From Chitinophaga niastensis (GTDB taxonomy: Bacteria > Bacteroidota > Bacteroidia > Chitinophagales > Chitinophagaceae), in contig NZ_PYAW01000002.1 of NCBI RefSeq assembly GCF_003014755.1, positions 248,001 to 312,000 of the forward strand: 64,000 bases of DNA, written 5' to 3'. This document shows positions 51,921 through 61,400 of this stretch, in pieces; the first letter of the stretch is position 1, and every line of letters starts with the position of its first letter. The notes beneath the pieces are model-generated. The model was not told where the DNA came from. It searched no databases and saw only the letters and a list, made by a program, of their open reading frames with translations. Position numbers and translations under genes: made by a program.

Positions 51921-54323
51921 ATGATAGAAAATAACGAACTAGCTATGAATATAGAAAGCCGGTTGTCATTCGAAGAGTTCCGCAAGGAGGTGTTAAATGA
52001 CTACAGGTTGGCCTGCGATAGCAGGGAGGTTAGTCTGCTGGCCCGTAAGGAAGTGCTTACAGGTAAGGCAAAGTTTGGCATTTTTGGAGATGGTAAAGAG
52101 GTGGCGCAGATAGCAATGTCCAAATACTTTCAGCCCGGCGACTACCGTTCCGGTTATTACCGCGATCAAACTGTTGCGTTTGCCACTGGTATCGCCACTC
52201 CCGAACAATTCTTTTCGCAGTTATATGCTGATCCGGACCTGAAAAACGATCCGTTTTCCGGTGGACGGCAGATGAACGCGCATTTTGCCACCTCTAATAT
52301 TGATAAGGATGGTAACTGGCGCAATCTGACGGAGATGAAGAACTCCGCAGCTGACATCGCACCTACTGCAGGTCAGATGCCACGTGCACTGGGATTGGCA
52401 TATGCCTCTAAAATGTTCCGGGAAGTAGAAACGTTACATCAGTTTAAAGGATTGTCTGACAACGGAAAGGAAATATGTTTTGCTACTATCGGTGACGCCT
52501 CTACGTCTGAAGGTCATTTCTGGGAAACCATGAATGCAGCAGGCGTACTCCAGGTACCACTGGCAGTATTTGTATGGGATGATGGTTATGGTATTTCCGT
52601 TCCCCGTAAATATCAGACTACAAAAAATTCTATCAGTGCAGCACTGGAAGGCTTCCGTAAAAAGGAAGACACCAATGGCTTTGATATATATAATGTAAAG
52701 GGCTGGGATTATGCCGGCATGTGTGAAGTGTTTGAAGCAGGTATCCGCAAAATGCGCGAAACCCATGTTCCTGCATTGTTTCACGTAGAAGAGATTACAC
52801 AGCCGCAAGGCCATTCTACCAGCGGTTCTCATGAACGTTACAAAAGCAAGGAACGTCTTTCCTGGGAGAAAGAATTTGACTGTAACGCCAAGATGCGCTC
52901 CTGGATCATTGAAAATGCTTTATGTGAAGAATCTGCGCTGATCGAAGTAGAAGCAGCTGCCAAAGTGAAAGCACAGGAAGCCCGTAAGGCAGCGTGGGAA
53001 AAGTACATTGCGCCGATTAAAGAAGATGTGCAGTCATTCATCTCCCTGGTAACCCCTGTTGCTTCAGTAGCCGGTGCCGATACTGCTATGGTTAATCTGG
53101 CTGTCCGTGATTTGCAGCATAACCGTGAACCACTGCGCAGAGATGTACTGAAAGCCGCCGCTATTATTCTGCTGAAACATAAGCATCTGAAAAAAGATCC
53201 TGCCGTACAATCATTACAACAGTTCTACGATCAATATCTGCAGGCAGGAAAAGAAAATTATAATACCTACCTGTATGCTACCGGTGTAAACTCTGCTTTG
53301 AATGTACCCGTTGTTCCGGCTATCTACGAAGAAGATGGTATTACTGTAAATGGGTATGAAGTACTGAATAAATATTTTGATCAGCTGATTACCAACAATC
53401 CTAAAGTGTTTGCTTTTGGTGAAGATGTTGGTAAGATTGGTGATGTAAACCAGGGCTTCGCCGGATTACAACAGAAACATGGTAAAGATCGTATTGCTGA
53501 TACCGGCATACGTGAACTTACCATCATGGGACAAGGCATTGGTATGGCATTGCGTGGTCTTCGCCCTATTGCTGAAATCCAGTACCTGGACTACCTGTTG
53601 TACGGCTTACAACCACTCAGTGATGATGTGGCCTCCCTGCAATACCGTACCAAAGGCATGACCTATTGCCCGATCATTGTACGTACCCGCGGCCATCGCC
53701 TGGAAGGTATCTGGCACAGCGGTTCTCCAATGGGCATGATCATCAACTCCCTCCGCGGCATGTATGTATGCGTACCACGTAATATGGTGCAGGCAGCTGG
53801 TATGTATAATACCCTGTTACAAGCCAACGAACCGGCACTGATGATTGAATCATTAAACGGTTATCGTTTAAAAGAAAAATTGCCTGCCAACCTGGAAACG
53901 TACACCGTACCATTAGGCATACCTGAAATACTGCAGGAAGGAACAGATATCACCCTGGTTACTTACGGTTCTATGACACGCATTGTGGAAGAAGCGATGG
54001 TAACATTAAATGAAATGGGCGTTTCCTGTGAACTGATAGATGTGCAGACTTTATTGCCTTTCGATATTAACCACAGTATTGTAAAATCACTGGAAAAAAC
54101 CAACCGCATCCTCTTTATAGATGAAGATGTACCTGGTGGCGGAACTGCTTATATGTTCCAGCAGGTGATGGAAAATCAGGGTGGTTATCGCTGGCTGGAT
54201 GTAGCACCACGTACCATGAGCGCACAGGCGCATCGCCCTGCTTATGGTTCTGATGGGGATTACTTCTCCAAACCAAACACCGAAGATGTAGTAAGAGTAG
54301 TAATGGAGATGATGGAAGAATAA
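51921..54323 (+). CDS. 2-oxoacid dehydrogenase E1, fused alpha and beta chains
   Basis: The 800-residue protein joins an alpha chain (about 1-400) to a beta chain (about 470-800). The alpha part has the thiamine diphosphate motif GDASTSEGHFWETMNAAG and YRDQTVAFATG. The beta part has EDVGKIGDVNQGFAGLQQKHG, the ELTIMGQGIGMALRGLRP-like segment and FIDEDVPGGGTAYM. Such fusions are typical of Bacteroidota and belong to the branched-chain or pyruvate-like complexes; E2 and E3 are not in the window. The enzyme oxidatively decarboxylates a 2-oxoacid, probably a branched-chain one. Confidence 0.92.
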   Translation: MIENNELAMNIESRLSFEEFRKEVLNDYRLACDSREVSLLARKEVLTGKAKFGIFGDGKEVAQIAMSKYFQPGDYRSGYYRDQTVAFATGIATPEQFFSQLYADPDLKNDPFSGGRQMNAHFATSNIDKDGNWRNLTEMKNSAADIAPTAGQMPRALGLAYASKMFREVETLHQFKGLSDNGKEICFATIGDASTSEGHFWETMNAAGVLQVPLAVFVWDDGYGISVPRKYQTTKNSISAALEGFRKKEDTNGFDIYNVKGWDYAGMCEVFEAGIRKMRETHVPALFHVEEITQPQGHSTSGSHERYKSKERLSWEKEFDCNAKMRSWIIENALCEESALIEVEAAAKVKAQEARKAAWEKYIAPIKEDVQSFISLVTPVASVAGADTAMVNLAVRDLQHNREPLRRDVLKAAAIILLKHKHLKKDPAVQSLQQFYDQYLQAGKENYNTYLYATGVNSALNVPVVPAIYEEDGITVNGYEVLNKYFDQLITNNPKVFAFGEDVGKIGDVNQGFAGLQQKHGKDRIADTGIRELTIMGQGIGMALRGLRPIAEIQYLDYLLYGLQPLSDDVASLQYRTKGMTYCPIIVRTRGHRLEGIWHSGSPMGMIINSLRGMYVCVPRNMVQAAGMYNTLLQANEPALMIESLNGYRLKEKLPANLETYTVPLGIPEILQEGTDITLVTYGSMTRIVEEAMVTLNEMGVSCELIDVQTLLPFDINHSIVKSLEKTNRILFIDEDVPGGGTAYMFQQVMENQGGYRWLDVAPRTMSAQAHRPAYGSDGDYFSKPNTEDVVRVVMEMMEE

Positions 54324-54346
54324 CATCCTCATCTACCTGAAAAATA

Positions 54347-54377
54347 TAAAAAGGCTGACCATTGGTTAGCCTTTTTT
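54347..54377 (+). terminator. Terminator after the E1 gene
   Basis: AAAAAGGCTGACC / GGTTAGCCTTTTTT around ATT. Confidence 0.88.
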
Positions 54378-54439
54378 GTTGCGTTTTTTTCTGCTGAAAG
54401 AAGTACTTTGTTTACAGAAACCAAAATCCACAGTAAACA

Positions 54440-55747
54440 ATGAAACAAATTCCTCTTCTTTTGCTGGCCTTGCTGATTGCAGTCGGGTGCGCAAAATTCA
54501 ACAGTGAACTTCAGGCCCAAACAGGGGCTAAGCCTTTGTTAGCAGTAACGGATACCATAACGTTGTTTAGCAACGGTTATGTGTACCCCGAAGATCAATA
54601 TGATAGTTATGGCAGTATTTTTTCAGAAGGCCTTGTATCATGGAAGGATTCCAGCGGTTTTACGCGGGTGTTCTTCTATCCGCAGTCAACCGGAAGCATC
54701 AGCGTTTCTATTCGCCTGAAGGCCCCCAAAAATGCCAATACGTTGAAAATACGACTGGACAGTTCCGGTACTATTTATAATGTGGTGGTGAATAAAACAT
54801 CCGATTACATCACCTTGAATGTTGGCAACTTCCACATTTCCTCTTCCCGTTATCATTGCCTGGAAATAAAAGCCGCTACTAAAAACGGTTATCTGCCCAA
54901 TGTACAAGCTGTAATAATCACCAGTTCGCTTGGTTTAAAATATAACCGTAGTCAGTACAGAGGTGCACCAGCAACACATTTATCTTATCCTGTTCCGCAT
55001 GATAGCGCCATCGCCTGGTTTTACAATGAAATATATGTACCTACAGGCGCAGACCCGTTATATTCATATTACATGGTCAATGGCTTCGGAGACGGCTACT
55101 TTGGTATCCAGGTAAATAGCCCCACAGAAAGACGCGTACTCTTTTCTATCTGGAGCAACTTTAACACCGATAACCCCAGCCAGATTCCTGCCGACTACGC
55201 AGTGACCCTGGTTAAAAAAGGAAGCGATATTACAAGTAATCCTTTCGGTAATGAAGGCTCCGGCGGACAGAGTTACCTGAAATTTCCCTGGAAAACCGGT
55301 AATACGTATAAGTTATTAGTGCATGCGGAAGCAGCCGGTACACACACTATTTATACCGGTTATTTTTATGCACCCGAAACAGGTTCGTGGAAACTTATTG
55401 CACAATGGAATAAATCCAAAACCAATGGAAAGCTGCTGGGTGGCTTGTATTCTTTTGTAGAAAACTTTTCTGAAAATGGTAACGACTATTTTAAAGCCCG
55501 TTACGGTAACCAATGGGTAAGAACAGTAAATGGTAACTGGATAGAACTGAACAAGGCTGCTTTTACCACTACTGCCGGTGAGTCTGTTCATCAGCGATAT
55601 GATATCGGTGCTGGCCTGGAGAATAATTTCTTCTACATGTATAGCGGTGGTTTCAAAGAAGCAGGTAACAGCGTTGGACAATCGTATCAACGCCCAACTA
55701 CCGGCACACCGCCTGCTGTAAACCTGGCTACATTGCCCACAAATTGA
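54440..55747 (+). CDS. Lipoprotein with DUF5077/DUF3472-like domains
   Basis: The 435-residue lipoprotein has a signal peptide ending LLIAVGC. The first part (about 45-165, SISVSIRLKAPKNANTLKI) resembles the small beta domain DUF5077. The second (about 185-420, WFYNEIYVPTGADPLYSYYM, NGFGDGYFGIQVNSPTERRV, VENFSENGNDYFKARYGNQW) resembles DUF3472. Both are seen in Bacteroidota surface proteins linked with glycan use; activity unknown. A long hairpin follows the stop. Confidence 0.75.
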   Translation: MKQIPLLLLALLIAVGCAKFNSELQAQTGAKPLLAVTDTITLFSNGYVYPEDQYDSYGSIFSEGLVSWKDSSGFTRVFFYPQSTGSISVSIRLKAPKNANTLKIRLDSSGTIYNVVVNKTSDYITLNVGNFHISSSRYHCLEIKAATKNGYLPNVQAVIITSSLGLKYNRSQYRGAPATHLSYPVPHDSAIAWFYNEIYVPTGADPLYSYYMVNGFGDGYFGIQVNSPTERRVLFSIWSNFNTDNPSQIPADYAVTLVKKGSDITSNPFGNEGSGGQSYLKFPWKTGNTYKLLVHAEAAGTHTIYTGYFYAPETGSWKLIAQWNKSKTNGKLLGGLYSFVENFSENGNDYFKARYGNQWVRTVNGNWIELNKAAFTTTAGESVHQRYDIGAGLENNFFYMYSGGFKEAGNSVGQSYQRPTTGTPPAVNLATLPTN

Positions 55748-55763
55748 TCTTATAATAGGCGAA

Positions 55764-55799
55764 GCCACCGTATCGGCATGAATCTGCTGATGCGGTGGC
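55764..55799 (+). terminator. Long hairpin after the lipoprotein gene
   Basis: GCCACCGTATCGGCA pairs with TGCTGATGCGGTGGC (two G-T pairs) around TGAATC. There is no T run, so it may protect or process the RNA end instead. Confidence 0.65.
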
Positions 55800-55972
55800 C
55801 TCTGTTAAAATTAAGCAGTTGATAGGCTTAGTAGTATTGCTATTATGGCGGTGCAAAGGTGTGGGATTTTTTGAATGAATGATGGGCTGGGAGAGGAGTT
55901 AACGATTATTTCATGTAGAAAGGATTCATGCATTGTAGTGCCAAAGAATAATCACTTGTAATGAGCAATTAT

Positions 55973-56000
55973 AAAAAAGGGCAGCACCTTCGTGCCACCC
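55973..56000 (-). terminator. Terminator after the 225-residue hypothetical gene
   Basis: On the minus strand GGGTGGCAC / GTGCTGCCC (two mismatches) is followed by six T. Confidence 0.65.
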
Positions 56001-56032
56001 TCCAAAATCATACACCCAAAATGTAATAAAAT

Positions 56033-56710
56033 TTATACTTCCTTCTGCATCTTCGCACTACCTCTTCCAACTCTGTCGTTAATTCTGCGAAGGTTAAAAT
56101 AAGTTTCAGAAAAAGTATCGTCTGTAACAAGACATTCCATTAAATCGTCCAGTACATCCAGTTGCTCTCTGGCGGCCTGAATTATTTCAGGAATAGTGTC
56201 AGTAGCTGTTTTTCGGGTGCCGGCAATCACATTACGCTGCGCCGAAAGAGGATGTGCATCGGCTACCAGTTTTTCTATATCAGTTATATCCTGTTCTGTT
56301 ACACTATAGCCTTTTAATGCCGGTAATGTTTCTTTCGCATGTTGTATAATGCGGGTACAACGTTGCAGCATTAATTGCTCTGTGGTATTTTCCAATGTGG
56401 AATAAGGAAAATTAACATCCTGTAACATCACATTATTCTTAGCTGTTTTTGCATAAGCACGAAGTTTCAGACTTAACTGATAAACGGCTTCCCGCAGCTT
56501 GTTAAGGTGTTGATCTTTATTAAGTGTATGCCCCACAGTATTGTTTTGTTCCTGCAACTGAGATTGAAGCAGTAGTGCATTTACGTTGATACGAAAGCTG
56601 TCTACTATTGGAATAACAGGTTCCAGTTGTTGCCAGGTGGTTGGGAATTTATCCAGGTGCGTCAGTACAGCCTGATACATACCGAGCGTGTTTAATTGCC
56701 TACGGTCCAT
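56033..56710 (-). CDS. Hypothetical helical protein
   Basis: The 225-residue soluble protein is probably all-helical; it is rich in Leu, Gln, Asn and Thr with heptad-like stretches (LREAVYQLSLKLRAYAKTAK, IIQAAREQLDVLDDLMECL). I recognise no catalytic motif. The NALLLQSQLQEQ and YFNLRRINDRVGRG segments are the best landmarks for a search. No signal peptide. It stands alone with its own terminator. Confidence 0.7.
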   Translation of the reverse strand: MDRRQLNTLGMYQAVLTHLDKFPTTWQQLEPVIPIVDSFRINVNALLLQSQLQEQNNTVGHTLNKDQHLNKLREAVYQLSLKLRAYAKTAKNNVMLQDVNFPYSTLENTTEQLMLQRCTRIIQHAKETLPALKGYSVTEQDITDIEKLVADAHPLSAQRNVIAGTRKTATDTIPEIIQAAREQLDVLDDLMECLVTDDTFSETYFNLRRINDRVGRGSAKMQKEV

Positions 56711-56974
56711 ATTAGAGGTTGTTTAAATGGTGAACAAAAATCAATCATTAACTGATTTATTTTGGGTGTTAGATTTTTTAAAATTTATTTTGGTCTAAAA
56801 GTGGGTCAAGGTAGGAATCCTAATTTCGCATATATGTGACAGTCTGCAATATGCATAATTAATTTTAACTACAAAAAAATATAGTAGATTAATTAAGAGT
56901 ACTTTCTATGTTCGTCATCTTCCTAAAAAATGGGGTGAGTAGATTGTTTATGGTGGCAGGAAAACAATTAGGAG

Positions 56975-57121
56975 TTGTAAGCTGACAGTCTAGCAGTGTA
57001 AGCAGGTATTTAAGCAATGTAAGTATGCATTCAAGTAATGTAAACTGACAGTCCAGCAGTGTAAGAGAGCATTTAAGTGATGTAGCCGGTAGGTCTGGTA
57101 GTGTAGGCGGTTATTTATGAA
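56975..57121. repeat. Degenerate 21-bp tandem repeats
   Basis: Seven units of 21 bases start at 56975, 56996, 57017, 57038, 57059, 57080 and 57101. Each starts with (A/G/T)TGTA(A/G). Units are of two kinds, one with GACAGTC.AGCA-like ends and one with GCATTTAAG-like ends. The array lies in a noncoding gap of 454 bases that otherwise shows nothing I can name. Confidence 0.75.
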
Positions 57122-57164
57122 TCTTAGTTTCATATTTATATCTTATAAAATACTACAGCTTTGG

Positions 57165-57437
57165 CTACCCCCTTTTACCTTCTTCGTAATGAAAGTGTTC
57201 CTGACTAGCTGAACTAAATTTACCTATAAACTCAGGACTCGTGTGCTCTTTCTTTTTAGGAGAAAAAAACTCATTCTCAATCGCCCAATGGTAAACACCA
57301 ATATTAACCGGATAATTCGTTAAAGTACCTGTCAGTTTGTTTGTACTTATCCATTCTTCAGCTTTCTTTATATCATCAAAAGCACCACTTGCAAAGCGGC
57401 TATCGGCTCCATTAAAAATCCATATATTTTCTATCAT
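57165..57437 (-). CDS. DUF7710-like protein, probable immunity protein
   Basis: The 90-residue protein reads MIENIWIFNGADSRFASGAF, then AEEWISTNKLTGTLTNYPVN, GVYHWAIENEFFSPKKKEHT and a His-rich end (SASQEHFHYEEG). I recall this pattern as the DUF7710 family, often met as a solitary small cytosolic protein near polymorphic-toxin genes. Here it lies behind a displaced toxin tail and an Rhs gene, so a role as antitoxin is plausible. That role is inferred from position. Confidence 0.65.
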   Translation of the reverse strand: MIENIWIFNGADSRFASGAFDDIKKAEEWISTNKLTGTLTNYPVNIGVYHWAIENEFFSPKKKEHTSPEFIGKFSSASQEHFHYEEGKRG

Positions 57438-57614
57438 AAGATTATGTTTTATCTATTATCTTGAAAAAGGATTAATTGCCATATTACCTAGAGTATATCC
57501 TGCATCCTTTGACTCTTAAACACCTGGAAGATATATCTTTACTACCAGAGGGAAATAAAAATTCATTTTTAATCTTGATGATAATGCTCAAGATTCAACA
57601 TAATTAAATTAAGT

Positions 57615-57768
57615 TTATTTAACTTCTCTAAAAATTTTCTCACCAGAAGTACTCTTTGCTGTGCGCAAAGATTCTTTCCCTTTTACAACAGCTCGTGCAG
57701 ATGATAGTTTCTGTCTGTAATTATATTTAATTCTTCCATCCAAAAAATTGCCCCCAAATAGTGTCTAA
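57615..57768 (-). pseudogene. Displaced C-terminal toxin fragment
   Basis: A minus-strand frame without a start reads LFGGNFLDGRIKYNYRQKLS, then ARAVVKGKESLRTAK and ends EKIFREVK at a TAA (57615-57617). Codon use and a Lys/Arg-rich content look coding. It lies between an Rhs-immunity pair and the DUF7710 gene, where displaced Rhs tips are usual. The upstream side is cut by an inverted-repeat sequence (57749-57781). Confidence 0.45.
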
Positions 57769-57781
57769 CTTTTTGGGGGCA
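57749..57781. mobile_element. Inverted repeat resembling IS3-family ends
   Basis: TGCCCCCAAA and TTTGGGGGCA face each other 13 bases apart. The right side, TGTCTAACTTTTTGGGGGCA read outward from 57762, looks like terminal repeats of IS3-group elements. No transposase is present, so it may be a solo scar. Confidence 0.4.
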
Positions 57782-57876
57782 TACAAGCGATACCTGCGGC
57801 TTCTCTATTGCGATTCATTGTTATATCAGTTGAACCTCAAGTATTATCCTTATGGGGAGCTTAAAAAATAATGACA

Positions 57877-58422
57877 TCACCTGAGATAATTCAAATCTAA
57901 TCCCTTTAACCAGCTTGTCACATCTCCTACTTTTACATCATCTAACTCAAGTAGTAGATATTCAGGATATTGGACTCTTTGATGTTCAGGATGTACAAGA
58001 ACAATTAGTCTATCCCGATTAACGATTAAAAAGCCATAACAAAACCTTATAAGGTAACCTATAGAGTCATTGGCTAAGCCGGTTGTTTCTACAACAATAA
58101 CTTCATTATTATCCAACTCATTCAAGATTACAAAGACAAGTTGCTCATAAAAGCTATTATCACTTAAGGACAGGTCCGGAAGATTAAATCTTTGCCTCAG
58201 ATAATCGATTCTAGCAGGATTAAATTTCTTCTTACTTATATAATTAGAAACTTTTAGTGCTCCCATAAAAAAAGAGTTAATATGAGAAACTGGCATTTGT
58301 GACGTAGGGAATAATCGACTTTGGATTCCAGGTACAGATGTTAAGATCATATACAAGCACCCATAGGTCAATTGATTTTTCACCTTGTATTCATCACTTT
58401 CTATTAAGAAACCTCGCATCAT
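57877..58422 (-). CDS. Candidate immunity protein for the Rhs toxin
   Basis: I do not recognise the family. The 181-residue protein begins MMRGFLIESDEYKVKNQLTY and has alternating helices and strands with no signal peptide (LPDLSLSDNSFYEQLVFVIL, EVIVVETTGLANDSIGYLIR). Its ATG overlaps the Rhs stop codon by four bases (ATGA), so it is translated with the toxin. That arrangement is characteristic of a cognate immunity protein. The function is inferred from position. Confidence 0.65.
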   Translation of the reverse strand: MMRGFLIESDEYKVKNQLTYGCLYMILTSVPGIQSRLFPTSQMPVSHINSFFMGALKVSNYISKKKFNPARIDYLRQRFNLPDLSLSDNSFYEQLVFVILNELDNNEVIVVETTGLANDSIGYLIRFCYGFLIVNRDRLIVLVHPEHQRVQYPEYLLLELDDVKVGDVTSWLKGLDLNYLR

Positions 58423-61400
58423 TTTATGGGTTTTACTGGAAGATTATATACTTTCACTCCGTATTGTGCAGGATTTGCATGTGTAAAGTTACCATTTTGG
58501 ATCAGTGACTGAACAAACTTATTGTCTCCCGTTTCAAGTGTATATTGGATAGCAGCATTCATCCTATGATTCCCGTCTGTAATAATAGTTTTTCCTTTAT
58601 CTATGAAGCCTGCCGCCCCTTGTTCCGTATTAAATACACCTTCCTTCATCTGAGTCAAATAGTTCCCTACTATTGATATACTATTAAGACTTTTCTGCCC
58701 ACTGTAAATTCCATTCGTTTTAGCATATTCAAGAACTTGTGACTGAAGCACGCCTTCTTTAGCAACAGCTCCTTGTAAACTATTGCCAGTGGCTTGCTCT
58801 CCCATTCTTGCGACCATTCCTTCTGCTGATGTGAGCAGTTTACCTCCTATTTGAAAAGCCTTTCCTATAGGAATAGAAGATAAAATACTAATTGAAGCAT
58901 CCACACCACTCATAGCGTGACCTGTTTGCAGATCCTTACCGGTAACTAAAGCCTGTGCGCCATTTCCCGCAGCATACACTGGGTTTAAATTTTGATTTAC
59001 TCCAGCCACAAATTCATTTACTATTCCTGCCGCGTATTGAGCTGCATATTTAAGAGAAGATCCAAACCCCGAGGGGGTAGTCAATGTATATTCCCTTCCG
59101 GTAACTAATCCATACTGTTTCTCAGGATCACCAGGACCAGGTTCATCCCCTAAAAAGTCATTATACCTTATCGGATTATCATAGTTAGATGCATACGGAC
59201 TCCACATCTCCATCTTCTCCATTTTCGGATCTATCTGATTCCATCTTCCTATCTGTGGGTCCAGATTCCTCAGTTGAGCATCATATATATCAAGATCCAG
59301 CTCATTCGTATACTCTATACCATTATATTTCTTACGATTCTCCGGATAATTCGCTCCTTTCAACGCATTGGAACTGATCCCCGCCATCGTCAACCCAAAC
59401 GGATAATAATGCGTTTCTTCCAATATAGGCCCTGTAGATTGCCCCAGTATTATATTATCAAAGAACACATCCTGCGGACTTTCATTACTGGTATATACAT
59501 ACAGAAAACCACTTTTGGTAATGGGCATCTTATCTGTAGCCAGTGACTGTAAATTATCAGGATCTCCCTGTACCTGTTTTACTCCGCTATTGTTGTCTAC
59601 TAAGTTAAACTGATCATCAAAGAGTACAAAATTTAAGTATGCTTTGGGTTTGTCTGTTTTGTTCTGATTTGGATCTTTATCCTTTAACCGTTGATAATCA
59701 TTATTAGTAAAATTGGAAGAAAAAGGAGATTGTTGTCCGTTGGTACTGCTGGCATGCACACTTCCCTGGTTGGTACTGGTGGCAAAGACATTTGCCAGGC
59801 TGGCAATCATATCTTCTATGGGAGCTGCTTGTTTAGTGTCTTGTGGCGACAGCGATTTATAAAATGCTTTGGCACTGATCTGTACTGTATCACCTGCCAT
59901 TACCCTGAGTACCAGGGAGGGACCTATTTTATTTCCGCCGCTGTTGACATTCAGTTTAGCTACAAACGCATTATCACCGGCGCTATTGTCCTGTGGGTAG
60001 CCAACAGGTTTATTTACCCGGGTTGCTTCTATATTGCTGAAAAGGGCATTTTCTGTAGCGGCTTTGCTGGTTTCCATGGTAGCAGCATACATGCTGAAGT
60101 CACTTTGTTCTGTCAGGATCATGCGTACATTGCCCAGGTGGTCTTTTACAAAGTAATCATATACATAGGCTATTGGTTGTCCTGTTTTATAAGTTGCTCT
60201 TATCCTGCCTTCTTCATGTCCGGCAAATTGCAGCGTATCATTCTGATAAACGAATCCGCCTATATAATCTGTGGTCGTAATTTTAGCCGGGGTTATTGTA
60301 TTATCTGTTACTACTTTCTCCAGCTTATTTCCTGCTGCATCATATTTATACTGGATAGCGCCTTTGCCTGAAATAGTAATATTTAGTGGTAGGTTCAGAT
60401 GATTGTAACTGATAGCGGTGATATTTTTATTGGCATCACTTGTCAGGTTACCATTCAGGTCATAGAGGTAATCGTTATTTCCTGTACCATTTATCTCTTT
60501 AAAATCGCCGAGGGTAGAAGATGGATCGTTGGCCTGATCTGCCACTCCCTGCAGTTTATTACTGCTGGGTAAATAAGTATAGGTCAGTTGATCTATAGTT
60601 GCACTGGTAACACCTTTCATGCCTTTTTGATTCATGGTGCCTATGTTCCCGTTAGCATCATAAGTTAATCCGCTTACGGAAAAATCCATCTTATCGTTGG
60701 TCCAGGTGGTGCTACCTGAATTCTGTTGCGAAAAATCAGCTATTTTAATACGGTTCGCTTCATCGTAGCTATATCCATAAGCGCGACTGATCCCGTCTGA
60801 TTTACTTTTCCATTTGATGCCCGCTATATTCCCATTATATTGGTTTTGCTGAAAGCCATCATCATAGTTGAGCTCCTGACCAAACCAGTTACCTGTGCTA
60901 CCTGCTGTATTTACAAAACCTTTGTTGATCCCTGTTAGTGAGCCACGAATATTGTATTCATAGTTCAGTGTTTCCAGTGGAGTGCTGCCTATTACTCCTA
61001 GGCTTTTGTTCTTTAACTGACCCAGTTCGTCATAGGTATTAGCAGCAATGAGTCTTTGTGTGCTGGCGTCGTCATTTAATTGTTTGGTTACCTGTGTTAA
61101 TCGTCCGGCGTCATCATATGCCAGCATGGTAAGCACCATCGTTTGCGGAGTTGCCCCGCTTCTTGGGTTCTTATGGCGTAAATAATTACTAAGCAGTTTC
61201 CCATTGAAATTATAAAGATTAGTTACAACATCCTGCCCGCCGCCAACATTATCAGCGATCACCTGGGCAACCCGGCCTTTGTCGGTGTAATAGGTGGTGG
61301 TGGTTAACCATTTATCGGTGCCCAGTACTCTTACTTTGGTACCCGTTACCATTCCCGAAGTCATGTTACTTATACCTGTTAACAACTCTGCATAAGGATT

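Noticed and set aside
56975-57121. A CRISPR array
   Set aside because: Units are contiguous and all 21 bases, with no separate spacers and no cas genes.
59691-60371. A 226-codon plus-strand frame
   Set aside because: Antisense to the Rhs gene, composition unlike nearby real genes (many Cys, Tyr, Ile).
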